From the NCBI RefSeq assembly GCF_002282895.1, contig NZ_NRRB01000001.1, positions 763,418 to 827,417 on the forward strand: a stretch of 64,000 bases of DNA, read 5' to 3'. Position 1 is the stretch's first letter. The number at the start of each line of letters is the position of its first letter. This document shows positions 46,213-54,453 of the stretch, in pieces. Made by a program: the position numbers and the translations under genes. The stretch comes from Paraferrimonas haliotis (lineage in GTDB: Bacteria; Pseudomonadota; Gammaproteobacteria; Enterobacterales; Shewanellaceae). Below the pieces are notes generated by a model that saw only the letters and a program-made list of their open reading frames with translations, did not search any database and had not been told where the DNA came from.

Positions 46213-47934
46213 ATGAAGCTTAAATTCAGTTTTGTTAGCGATAGGCCCATCGGCATTTATGCCCGTTTGTGTAACCAGTTTGCGGTTCATCCGCTGGTTT
46301 TCGGGTTCGGTTTTGACGATAACGGCTATTTTTTAGAAGCGGAAGGCGATGAGCAAGCCTTATCTGACTTAGCTGAGCTCATTGGCAGCGCTTTTCCGTT
46401 GTCTTGCTTTGTTAAAGGCAGTCACATCGAAGCGATTGAGGCGTTTAGTGGCAGCGCTACCGAGCTCGAGGTGGACTCTTTAGCCTTGCCTTATTGCCGT
46501 CATTGTGTCGAACAGGCAAGCCTTGCTTGTAAGCACTGCGGCTCGGCTGCTGAAGTTGAACAAGACATTGATGCACTTGCCCAAACCTTTATCGAGCAAG
46601 GCAGCGTTAGTTATCAGTCGGCTAATGGCGCGGTGACCTGGTCGCATTTGTCAAATGATGCGCTGCAAGGCAGCGGCCTACTTTTTTGTGATGCTAAGGC
46701 TCTTAATGAGTCGTTACACATTAGCAACGACGGTATCAAAACCTTGGGCAGTATTGAAAAGCCAGCACTATTATTGAGTGTGCGCGAGGCCTTTGCTAAC
46801 CAGCATAATATTGAACATCGCCGCTACCCTGTGCAGTTGGCTGCGGACAAAATTGGTTATGCCTTATCAAAAGCCTTGTATAAAACAGGCGTTACAGCCG
46901 TTGCGATTTCTCAAGCTCGCCCGGCGATGCTATTAAGCCAATTTGGCGAGCGCCCGGTAGTGTTACGCCCGCAGCGAATGCCGGCACCATTAGCGGCTTT
47001 TGAGCCAGTTAATGCGAAGGCGACTTACTCTGGCGTTCAGGCGTGCTATGTAGAGGGTAAAATCCACTTTAGCGCAGCGACCGCCGAACAAGATCTGCGG
47101 ACTGACACTCAAGCGTTAGCGCCTTGGGGCGCGGCCTGCACCTTAGAAGCGATTCGTCAGTTAGACCGATTCCAGCGCCGCAGTGCGGTGTTGTATTTGT
47201 CGCGCCAGCATTACTCGGGATTATTATACAAAGACGACCAAGGACAATACCCTTGGTTGGTACAACTGCCGCACACTGGTTTAGACGGTGGTGCGCAATT
47301 ATCCGTAGCCGAAGCCATTGCTCAATTGGACCATAATGCACCAAAGTTGGTGGCTAATTTCAGTAAGCGCTATCCTGAACGTGCAACCGTCCTTGAGCGC
47401 GATTTTCATGGTATTTGCCAGTTCAGTCAGGCTTTGGCGCAAGCCAGTTACCTTGTGGGCATCGCAACACCGAGTGATAGCGAAGAATTGGCGGCGCAAA
47501 AAATGATTAGCGCAGTAGAGCAGTATCAAGGCAAAGTCAGTCAGCGCATTGACTTTAAGGTGAACAAACTTGAACAGCAAGGCAGTGCCTATTTGCAAGT
47601 GGATTATCGAGCCGCATTTAGAGCCCTGATGAGTTATACCTTAGCGGATGAATCGCAACAAGTTGCCTTAGGCTATGGCTTTATCGACAGTTTCTGTGAT
47701 TTTGTTTGTAACTGGGTTGAGCAGCTGGATATGGATATCGGCTTAGATGAAGTAATAATTGCTGGCGACGAGTTTGACAACAATGTATTGCTTGAGCGCT
47801 TGCGTCTAAGATTAGGTAAAAACACCAAGCTGCGTTTGCCTGAGCCTTTAGATTTTGACGAACTTAGCATTGCTATGGGGGCGCTATACGTGCCTCAGTT
47901 GGCAAGCAGCGATTGTGTATTTTCAGCAGCATAG
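46213..47934 (+). CDS. Degenerate HypF-like paralogue (pseudo-HypF)
   Basis: 573 residues with no functional name I recognise. It can be laid end to end along the true HypF two genes downstream. 1-76 resembles the acylphosphatase-like domain (FDDNGYFLEAEGDEQAL) without the VQGVGFR loop. Zinc-finger-like pairs C95/C98 and C106/C109 follow. 117-150 matches the YrdC opening, RPVVLRPQRMPAPL (247-260) takes the place of the HypF RARGYVP stretch, and 514-558 (VIIAGDEFDNNVLLERL, PLDFDELSIAMGAL) mirrors the Kae1-like end (VVLSGGVMQNRLLHEL, PANDGGLAVGQAV). The catalytic signatures, including the HHHAH metal motif, are missing. A structural or regulatory role in hydrogenase maturation is likely. Confidence 0.7.
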   Translation: MKLKFSFVSDRPIGIYARLCNQFAVHPLVFGFGFDDNGYFLEAEGDEQALSDLAELIGSAFPLSCFVKGSHIEAIEAFSGSATELEVDSLALPYCRHCVEQASLACKHCGSAAEVEQDIDALAQTFIEQGSVSYQSANGAVTWSHLSNDALQGSGLLFCDAKALNESLHISNDGIKTLGSIEKPALLLSVREAFANQHNIEHRRYPVQLAADKIGYALSKALYKTGVTAVAISQARPAMLLSQFGERPVVLRPQRMPAPLAAFEPVNAKATYSGVQACYVEGKIHFSAATAEQDLRTDTQALAPWGAACTLEAIRQLDRFQRRSAVLYLSRQHYSGLLYKDDQGQYPWLVQLPHTGLDGGAQLSVAEAIAQLDHNAPKLVANFSKRYPERATVLERDFHGICQFSQALAQASYLVGIATPSDSEELAAQKMISAVEQYQGKVSQRIDFKVNKLEQQGSAYLQVDYRAAFRALMSYTLADESQQVALGYGFIDSFCDFVCNWVEQLDMDIGLDEVIIAGDEFDNNVLLERLRLRLGKNTKLRLPEPLDFDELSIAMGALYVPQLASSDCVFSAA

Positions 47935-47943
47935 GTCAAGATT

Positions 47944-48186
47944 ATGTGCTTTTCGATTCCATCAAAAGTTGTTGCGATTGATAGCGACAATCAAATCGCG
48001 ACCATCGACACCTTAGGTCAAGAGCGTCATACCAGTATTCACTTGCTCGGTGACGAGGTCGCTGTGGGGGATTATGTCTTGGTGCAAAGCGGTTTTGCCA
48101 TGCAAACCATCGATGAGCAAAGCGCCTTAGACAGCTTAGAGTTGTATCAAGAAATCGTGACCAAAATGGAGCAGGGAGCGATTTAA
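47944..48186 (+). CDS. HypC/HybG-family chaperone paralogue lacking the conserved His
   Basis: 80 residues of the HypC family, which binds the Fe(CN)2CO group and the large-subunit precursor. It begins MCFSIP with the essential Cys2 and ends with the family's acidic C-terminal helix. The conserved stretch GDYVLVHVGFA reads VGDYVLVQSGFAM here: Gln replaces the His found in typical HypC and in this locus's second copy. It lies 10 bases after the pseudo-HypF gene and two bases before hypF. A specialised chaperone for the same hydrogenase is likely. Confidence 0.85.
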   Translation: MCFSIPSKVVAIDSDNQIATIDTLGQERHTSIHLLGDEVAVGDYVLVQSGFAMQTIDEQSALDSLELYQEIVTKMEQGAI

Positions 48187-48187
48187 T

Positions 48188-50521
48188 ATGGCTTCTTATG
48201 CGGCGCTTGCGATTCGAGTCAAAGGGCAGGTGCAAGGGGTCGGCTTTCGCCCCTTTATTTGGCAAATAGCCAAAGAGCTGGAGTGTCTGGGTGAGGTGCT
48301 TAACGACAACCATGGGGTTTTGATTAAGTTGTTGTGTCCGGTGGATGCTGATGCCTTTATAGAAGTCATGCAACAGCGGTTACCGCCGCTTGCCGCCATT
48401 GATGAGATTGCGGTGAGCGAGGCTTACTTTTCAACACTGCCGACTGACTTTTTGATTACTGCGTCGCAAGCTGGGGTGACCAACACGCGGGTGGCGCCGG
48501 ACAGCGCAACATGCGACGCCTGTTTAACCGAACTGTTCGACACAACCGATAGACGATATCAGTATCCCTTCATCAACTGCACCCATTGCGGACCGCGTTT
48601 TTCGATCATTAAATCGGTACCCTATGATCGCAAAGCGACTACGATGGCGCCATTTGCTTTGTGCGATGATTGCCAACAGGAATACCAACATCCGGCCAAC
48701 CGCCGTTTTCACGCTCAGCCTAATGCCTGTCCCGAGTGTGGTCCTAAGCTGCAATTTGTTGACAGTGGTGGCAGTGTAACCGCTGAAGAAGATGAGGCGT
48801 TAACCGCTGCGGCGCAGGCGTTAGCACAAGGGCGCATTGTTGCCATTAAAGCGCTGGGCGGTTTTCATTTGGCGGTGGACGCCAGCAATGCTCAGGCGGT
48901 GGAGCGCTTGCGTGAACGCAAACAGCGGCCGTCGAAGCCTTTTGCGTTAATGGTGGCCAATGCAGCGCAAGCGTGCAACTTAGCGCAAGTAAACACTGCT
49001 CAGGAAGATGCATTAACAAGCCAAGCGGCTCCCATTGTGTTGCTTACTGCTCGTCAGCGCTCCGGGCTTGCTCCGGGTGTGGCGCCAGGCCAACATCGAG
49101 TGGGCGTTATGTTGCCATCGAATCCGTTGCAGCATTGCTTACTGTCGCGACTTAACACTCCCTTAGTCATGACTTCAGGTAATGCCAGTGGCCGTCCTCC
49201 CTGCATTACCAATGAGCAAGCACTGAAAGAGCTGGCGGACATTGCTGACGATTGGCTGCTTCATAATCGTGATATCAATAATCGGGTAGATGATTCCATT
49301 GTCCAGCACAATGGCGAGAGAGTGCAGGTTATTCGCAGAGCACGGGGGTACGTCCCCACACCCATTTCGCTGCCCAGCGGTTTTGAGGCGGCGAATGGGG
49401 TACTGGCCTTTGGCGCTGATTTAAAAAATACCTTTTGCCTGCTCAAAGATGGCGCGGCTTTGTTGTCACCACACCTAGGTGACCTAGCGGATGCCGATTT
49501 GTTTAACAGCTATCAAGAAAACATTGGCTATTTTTCGCAGTTATACGACTTTACAGCGCAATTGGGTTGCTGCGATGCTCATCCTGGCTACTTGAGCCAC
49601 GCTTTTGCCCAAAAGCATGGGTATCCCGTCGAGGCTATTCAACACCATCATGCCCATTTAGCCGCCTGCTTGGTGGACAACGATAAAGCCCTTAATCATG
49701 AGCCGGTGTTTGCCTTAGTGCTTGATGGTATTGGATGGGGCGATGACTCCAGTGAACATGACTTTTGGGGCGCCGAGATACTTTTTGGCAATTACCACCA
49801 GTGCCAACGCCTAGGCGGGCTTTCGCCAATGCCATTGTTAGGGGGCGATAAGGCCGCCAAAGAGCCTTGGCGTAACTTGCTCGTTTACTTAGACGTCTAT
49901 GTCGAGAATTGGGAGCAGTCCAGCAGCAGCTTGCCTATTTCTTTGTTGCAAACCAAGCCTCTAACGTTGTTACGCAGCGCGCTGACATCGAAGATAAATT
50001 GTCCTCAATCCTCAAGTTGTGGTCGTTTGTTTGATGCGGCGGCGGCACTGCTGACGGATTGCTTTGAGTGGCAAAGTTTTGAAGGTGAAGCGGCCATGGC
50101 TTTAGAAAGCTTGGCTTGGCAAGCGTTACCTAGCGCGGCGGAGCTAAAGTTAGAGCTTGAATTGGAATTCGATCAACGGCTTGCCATGAAGCGGTTATGG
50201 CAAGCTTTGGTCGGTTGCTCATCGTCAAAGGCTGAACGAGCGCTCGGATTTCACCGCAATTTAGCCAATTTGCTATTAGGGATGCTGTTGGACAAGGCCG
50301 GTGATCGCCGAGGTGACGTGGTGTTAAGCGGCGGAGTGATGCAAAACCGACTGTTGCATGAGTTGCTGGTGAGCGGTGCGAGCCAATTGGGCTTTAACGT
50401 ACTCGTGCACAGCGATATTCCCGCCAATGATGGCGGACTTGCCGTGGGACAAGCGGTTATCGCTTGGGCAAACGTCTCGACCGAGGTTCAAACCTCAGCA
50501 AGTGAGTATAACCATGATTAG
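48188..50521 (+). CDS. hypF: Carbamoyltransferase HypF
   Basis: Makes carbamoyl-AMP from carbamoyl phosphate and ATP and transfers the group to HypE for CN ligand synthesis. 777 residues with all domains: acylphosphatase (GQVQGVGFRPFIWQIA), two zinc fingers (CDACLTELFD, NCTHCGPRFSI, CDDCQQEY, CPECGPKL), YrdC-like domain and RARGYVPTPI, and the Kae1-like C-terminus with HHHAHLAAC and VVLSGGVMQNR. Complete and apparently functional. It overlaps the next gene by eight bases. Confidence 0.96.
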   Translation: MASYAALAIRVKGQVQGVGFRPFIWQIAKELECLGEVLNDNHGVLIKLLCPVDADAFIEVMQQRLPPLAAIDEIAVSEAYFSTLPTDFLITASQAGVTNTRVAPDSATCDACLTELFDTTDRRYQYPFINCTHCGPRFSIIKSVPYDRKATTMAPFALCDDCQQEYQHPANRRFHAQPNACPECGPKLQFVDSGGSVTAEEDEALTAAAQALAQGRIVAIKALGGFHLAVDASNAQAVERLRERKQRPSKPFALMVANAAQACNLAQVNTAQEDALTSQAAPIVLLTARQRSGLAPGVAPGQHRVGVMLPSNPLQHCLLSRLNTPLVMTSGNASGRPPCITNEQALKELADIADDWLLHNRDINNRVDDSIVQHNGERVQVIRRARGYVPTPISLPSGFEAANGVLAFGADLKNTFCLLKDGAALLSPHLGDLADADLFNSYQENIGYFSQLYDFTAQLGCCDAHPGYLSHAFAQKHGYPVEAIQHHHAHLAACLVDNDKALNHEPVFALVLDGIGWGDDSSEHDFWGAEILFGNYHQCQRLGGLSPMPLLGGDKAAKEPWRNLLVYLDVYVENWEQSSSSLPISLLQTKPLTLLRSALTSKINCPQSSSCGRLFDAAAALLTDCFEWQSFEGEAAMALESLAWQALPSAAELKLELELEFDQRLAMKRLWQALVGCSSSKAERALGFHRNLANLLLGMLLDKAGDRRGDVVLSGGVMQNRLLHELLVSGASQLGFNVLVHSDIPANDGGLAVGQAVIAWANVSTEVQTSASEYNHD

Positions 50522-51473
50522 TTTGCCCAGTGCTCAACTTAACCTAACCAACAACAGTGGTCTGGTTGAAGCCCGCTATCAACTGCGCTTGCCGGATATC
50601 GCTCAGTCCTTTAATGGCTTGTCGTTAGCGCAATTGATTGCTCGAGTGAACTTAATCTATCGTCAATGCCCAGAAGCGCAATCGTGGGCCGCCAGTTCAT
50701 TGGCGCTTGGGGACTGTTCCCCTGAGCTTTATCGAGTACGAGAGCAAGCGTTGGCATTAGAGTGGCTCAGCGAACACAGTTGGCAAATGTGGCGCTTGGC
50801 GCACGATTGGTTGGGGCCGGATAAAGCGCGCATGCAGCTACTGAGTCGCTGGCGAGCGGAGTTGCTGTCTCGCAAGCAGGCCCTACCAGACAAGCGTTGG
50901 CTGGTTAATGACCGGGTCCAGGCGTGTTCCTTGGCGCCTTTGCTTGACTGGCAACAACAATGGCGAGAGTTGGTTTACCAGCCGCTATTAGAGCAATCCG
51001 AGTCCGATCAACTAAATGGTTTATTTCAACCTGAATTCGAGGCTGTCGCTCGATACGAAACCGGCTCACTGGTGCGAGTTGGCGGCGCTGATGGCAGCTT
51101 TAGTGCTCGCTTAACGAGCCTGTGGGATGAAGCTTGGTTAGCAAGTGCAGCACTGTGCGACAGCGGCGTATTACCCGAGCTTAATCCCGTCAGGGGGTTG
51201 GTTAAGGCGGCGCGTGGACAATTGCAACACAGCGGTCACTGGCGTAACCAAGCCAGCCTTAAAGCTGGCCAACAGGTGAGTGATTATCGGATTGAAATCC
51301 CCACCAAGTCCATTTTACAAAGTCTGTGTCACTCGTTATCGGGCCTGGAGTGGTCGTCGCTGTTTGCGAACCAATTGTTACTAAACCAATGGTTGTTGTC
51401 GCACTCGCCCTGTCTGGAAGTGAATGTGCAATGGTCGTCTGAGGTCACGGATAGCAACACAAAATTAGGATAA
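50514..51473 (+). CDS. HupK-like hydrogenase accessory protein (large-subunit-like scaffold)
   Basis: 319 residues from ATG 50514, overlapping hypF by eight bases. Its layout follows the hydrogenase large subunit: LSLAQLIARVNLIYRQCPEA at about 37-55 stands where the large subunit has the RICGVC motif, and VRGLVKAARGQLQHSGHWRN resembles its EAPRGLLSHWI region. SPCLEVNV near the C-terminus takes the place of DPCMAC. One Cys (52) remains of the first motif, and the other metal ligands are gone. HupK proteins are thought to be scaffolds for NiFe cofactor assembly. The assignment is by layout, not by a search. hypA follows after four bases. Confidence 0.65.
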   Translation: MISLPSAQLNLTNNSGLVEARYQLRLPDIAQSFNGLSLAQLIARVNLIYRQCPEAQSWAASSLALGDCSPELYRVREQALALEWLSEHSWQMWRLAHDWLGPDKARMQLLSRWRAELLSRKQALPDKRWLVNDRVQACSLAPLLDWQQQWRELVYQPLLEQSESDQLNGLFQPEFEAVARYETGSLVRVGGADGSFSARLTSLWDEAWLASAALCDSGVLPELNPVRGLVKAARGQLQHSGHWRNQASLKAGQQVSDYRIEIPTKSILQSLCHSLSGLEWSSLFANQLLLNQWLLSHSPCLEVNVQWSSEVTDSNTKLG

Positions 51474-51477
51474 AATT

Positions 51478-51813
51478 ATGCACGAAATGTCGCTAGCAGA
51501 AGGCATTTTGCAAATTATTGAAGAACAAGTTAGCGCTACCGATAAAGTTACGTCGGTAACCCTGAGCATTGGCGAGTTGGCCGGTGTTGAAATTGAATCG
51601 TTAACGTTTTGCTTTGATGTGGTAACACGCGACAGTGTTGCTGATAAAGCGGAACTTATTATTGAACGGGTGCCGGGCAGTGCCTTTTGTTATGACTGCC
51701 TCGCTCAAGTGCCCCATCATGATCGCAGTAACGCCTGTGAGCGTTGCAATGGCCACAAGTTAACCGTGGTTGAAGGTGATCAAATGAAAGTAAAATATTT
51801 GGAGATTGCGTAG
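51478..51813 (+). CDS. hypA: Hydrogenase nickel incorporation protein HypA
   Basis: Zinc/nickel metallochaperone that delivers nickel to the large subunit with HypB. 111 residues with the N-terminal nickel motif [10 protein letters not shown] (His2) and two CxxC zinc pairs (CYDC and CERC) at about residues 73-93. It precedes hypB by two bases. Confidence 0.96.
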   Translation: MHEMSLAEGILQIIEEQVSATDKVTSVTLSIGELAGVEIESLTFCFDVVTRDSVADKAELIIERVPGSAFCYDCLAQVPHHDRSNACERCNGHKLTVVEGDQMKVKYLEIA

Positions 51814-51815
51814 GT

Positions 51816-52892
51816 ATGTGTACAGTTTGCGGATGCGCGGAAGGGGAAACTCAAATTGAAGGTCATGACCACAGTCATGATCACGGGCACAGTCATGACC
51901 ATGGCCACAGTCATGGTCATCATGGTGAAGCGACCCCGGCGACAATGATTGTTCATCACCATTACCATCATCAAGGTGATGTGCATGTTCATTATCACGG
52001 TTCAGCTGCTGTGAGTGTGCCTAATATGGCGGGTTCAAGTCAATCGAGCGAGTCTCGCGCTCACTCCCATGGACACTCCCATTCCCATAGGCATTCTCAT
52101 GACCATGCTCACAGTCACAGTCATAGCCATGCTTCATCGGCTGTTGCCGAGCGTGCTTTTGAGCCTCAATCTGAGGGCGATGACTTGCATTATGGCAAGG
52201 GTGCCGCCCATGCTCATGCGCCTGGGATGAGTCAGCAAAAAATGGTTCAAATTGAGCAGGGTATTTTGGCTAAGAATGACGCCATTGCCAGCCATAATCG
52301 CAGTCACTTTGAGCAAGATGAACTATTAGTTCTGAATTTGGTATCAAGTCCTGGCTCAGGTAAAACCACCTTACTTACACAAACCATCGAGCGTTTGGGC
52401 GGCAAGGTTCCAGTTGCGGTTATCGAAGGCGACCAGCAAACCGCAAACGATGCCCAGCGAATTAGAGACAGTGGTGCTCAAGCGATTCAGGTTAATACTG
52501 GTAAAGGATGCCATTTAGACGCTGCCATGGTGGATACCGCTTATCATCGTTTAGGTATGGAAAAAGGCGGCGTTTTGTTCATTGAAAACGTGGGTAATTT
52601 AGTGTGTCCCGCCGGTTTTGATTTAGGCGAAAGCGCTAAGGTGGCGATTTTATCGGTCACTGAAGGTGAAGATAAGCCGTTGAAGTATCCCGATATGTTT
52701 GCTGCGTCAGAATTAATGATTCTTAACAAGACGGACCTATTGCCGCATTTGAACTTTGATGTAAACCGTTGCATTGAATCCGCCCGTCAAGTGAATCCGA
52801 ACATTGAAATTATATGTTTGTCGGCGACCACAGGAGAGGGCATGGATCTTTGGTTCGAGTGGATGGCTAAGCGAGGTTTAGCATGTGTTTAG
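51816..52892 (+). CDS. hypB: Hydrogenase nickel incorporation GTPase HypB with double His-rich region
   Basis: GTPase that drives nickel insertion. 358 residues. N-terminal CTVCGC carries the high-affinity nickel motif. Two His-rich blocks follow, at about 17-61 (19 His) and 83-105 (12 His), so it can probably store nickel as well as deliver it. The G domain has [27 protein letters not shown] and NKTDLL. The His repeats are encoded by imperfect repeats of CATGACCACAGT-like DNA. It overlaps hypC by ten bases. Confidence 0.96.
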   Translation: MCTVCGCAEGETQIEGHDHSHDHGHSHDHGHSHGHHGEATPATMIVHHHYHHQGDVHVHYHGSAAVSVPNMAGSSQSSESRAHSHGHSHSHRHSHDHAHSHSHSHASSAVAERAFEPQSEGDDLHYGKGAAHAHAPGMSQQKMVQIEQGILAKNDAIASHNRSHFEQDELLVLNLVSSPGSGKTTLLTQTIERLGGKVPVAVIEGDQQTANDAQRIRDSGAQAIQVNTGKGCHLDAAMVDTAYHRLGMEKGGVLFIENVGNLVCPAGFDLGESAKVAILSVTEGEDKPLKYPDMFAASELMILNKTDLLPHLNFDVNRCIESARQVNPNIEIICLSATTGEGMDLWFEWMAKRGLACV

Positions 52893-53182
52893 GGGTGCCA
52901 GCACAAATCATTGAAGTGGTTGACAATGAGCTACACACATTGCAGGTCTCGCTTAATGGGATTAAGAGAGAAGTTAACGGCAGTTGCGTTTGGACTGAAA
53001 ACCCTCAAGCCCTGGTTGGACGCTGGGCACTGATACATGTTGGCTTTGCAATGTCACTTTTGTCGGATGATGAAGCGCAGCAAACGTTAGCTGCGTTGGC
53101 CGAGTTGGGTGCGAGTGAGCATGAAATGGAGGATTTTGCGGGACTTAATCAAGCCGCTAACATCAAGGAGATGGACTCGTGA
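52883..53182 (+). CDS. hypC: Hydrogenase assembly chaperone HypC/HybG
   Basis: 99 residues. Starts MCLGVPAQI with Cys2, and has [11 protein letters not shown] with the conserved His, so it is the standard member of the two HypC genes in this locus. It partners HypD in assembling Fe(CN)2CO. The C-terminal tail is longer than in many HypC. It overlaps hypB and hypD by a few bases each. Confidence 0.95.
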   Translation: MCLGVPAQIIEVVDNELHTLQVSLNGIKREVNGSCVWTENPQALVGRWALIHVGFAMSLLSDDEAQQTLAALAELGASEHEMEDFAGLNQAANIKEMDS

Positions 53183-54285
53183 AGTACGTTGACGAATTTA
53201 GAGATCCAGCTGCCGTTCGAGCGTTAATTAGTGAAATTGAGACGGCCTTAACTGCCGTTGACGATGCTAAAAAGCCTCTGCAAATTATGGAAGTGTGTGG
53301 TGGCCATACCCATGCTATTTTCCGTTTTGGACTCGATAAGCTTTTACCGCAAGCCATTGAATTTGTTCATGGACCCGGTTGCCCTGTGTGTGTTTTGCCA
53401 CGTGGGCGCATTGATGAGGCTATTACCATTGCCAACCATAGCGACACCATTTTGTGCAGTTATGGCGATGCGGTTCGGGTGCCAGGGGAGCGGGGGAGCT
53501 TGCTGGATGCGAAAGCCAACGGTGCTGATGTGCGGATTGTATACTCGCCGCTGGATGCGCTTAAATTGGCGCAAGCGCATCCGGATAAGCAGGTGGTGTT
53601 TTTTGCCATTGGCTTTGAGACAACGGCACCGGCAACTGCGATCACCTTATTACAAGCGCGAGCGCTTAAGGTGGCAAATTTCAGTGTGATTTGTCATCAC
53701 ATTACCATTGGTCCTCCGCTTAAGGCGATTTTGGATGACCCTCAAGTCCGTCTTGATGGTTTGATTGCGCCGGGCCATGTTTCTATGGTTGTTGGCCAGC
53801 AGATCTATCAGTTTATTGTCGACGATTACGACAAGCCTGTGGTTACCGCTGGCTTCGAGCCCATTGACTTTTTAACCGCCTTGCTTGGTGTTATTAAGCA
53901 AATCGCTTCTGGTCAGCCGAGCGTTGAAAACGCTTATAAGCGCGCGGTTAATGATGCCGGTAATTCCGCTGCTCAGGAAGCGATGGAGCAGGTTTTTGAA
54001 TTGGCAGACAGTCAGGATTGGCGAGGCCTGGGTGCTATAGAGCACTCTGGTTTGCAGCTTAATGGCGCATTTCGCAGTTTTGACGCCAAGTTGCGCTTTG
54101 GCTTGGTCAGTGCGCAAATCGAAGAGCCAGAGGGCTGTGCCTGTGCCAATGTGCTTAGAGGCCTAGCTAAACCCGGCGACTGCCCCCTGTTTGGCAGCCA
54201 GTGCACACCGCAGCAACCCATAGGCGCGCTGATGGTTTCCAGCGAAGGCGCTTGCTCGGCATACTATCAGTATCGCCAGCTCTAG
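53179..54285 (+). CDS. hypD: Hydrogenase maturation factor HypD
   Basis: Iron-sulfur scaffold that assembles the Fe(CN)2CO group with HypC and HypE. 368 residues with CGGHTHA, HGPGCPVCVLP, GFETTAPATA and the C-terminal [4Fe-4S] cysteines (CACANVLRG, CPLFGSQC, GACSAYY). It closes the hydrogenase locus; repeat block D follows 12 bases later. Confidence 0.96.
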   Translation: MKYVDEFRDPAAVRALISEIETALTAVDDAKKPLQIMEVCGGHTHAIFRFGLDKLLPQAIEFVHGPGCPVCVLPRGRIDEAITIANHSDTILCSYGDAVRVPGERGSLLDAKANGADVRIVYSPLDALKLAQAHPDKQVVFFAIGFETTAPATAITLLQARALKVANFSVICHHITIGPPLKAILDDPQVRLDGLIAPGHVSMVVGQQIYQFIVDDYDKPVVTAGFEPIDFLTALLGVIKQIASGQPSVENAYKRAVNDAGNSAAQEAMEQVFELADSQDWRGLGAIEHSGLQLNGAFRSFDAKLRFGLVSAQIEEPEGCACANVLRGLAKPGDCPLFGSQCTPQQPIGALMVSSEGACSAYYQYRQL

Positions 54286-54297
54286 CTTTCGTGCTTT

Positions 54298-54452
54298 GGG
54301 GACGTACCCCAAACTCACCAAATTGGGGACGTACCCCTAAAAAGGGACGTACCCCAACAATTCTAATATTTTCAGTCGGTTAGGCTTTAAGGGTACGTCC
54401 CCAGAAAAATAGGGGTACGTCCCCTATCGCATGAGAAGAAGGGTACGTCCCC
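54298..54452. repeat. Repeat block D: 6 copies of the GGGGACGTACCCC-type 13-mer
   Basis: Three copies in ACGTAC orientation (54298-54310, 54325-54337, 54344-54355) are followed by three in GTACGT orientation (54391-54402, 54412-54424, 54441-54452). The block fills the gap between convergent hypD and mutS and is symmetrical about its middle, so it could fold into a long imperfect hairpin on either strand and may end transcription of both genes. Confidence 0.85.
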
Positions 54453-54453
54453 C

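Noticed and set aside
49345..49357. An exact GGGGTACGTCCCC copy inside hypF
   Set aside because: It encodes the conserved HypF stretch RGYVP in the normal frame, so the match is explained by the protein sequence, not by repeat insertion.
54298..54452. Regular repeats that might be a CRISPR array
   Set aside because: The repeated unit is only 13 bases, switches orientation within the block, spacers are of unequal length (about 6-36 bases), and no cas genes are present.
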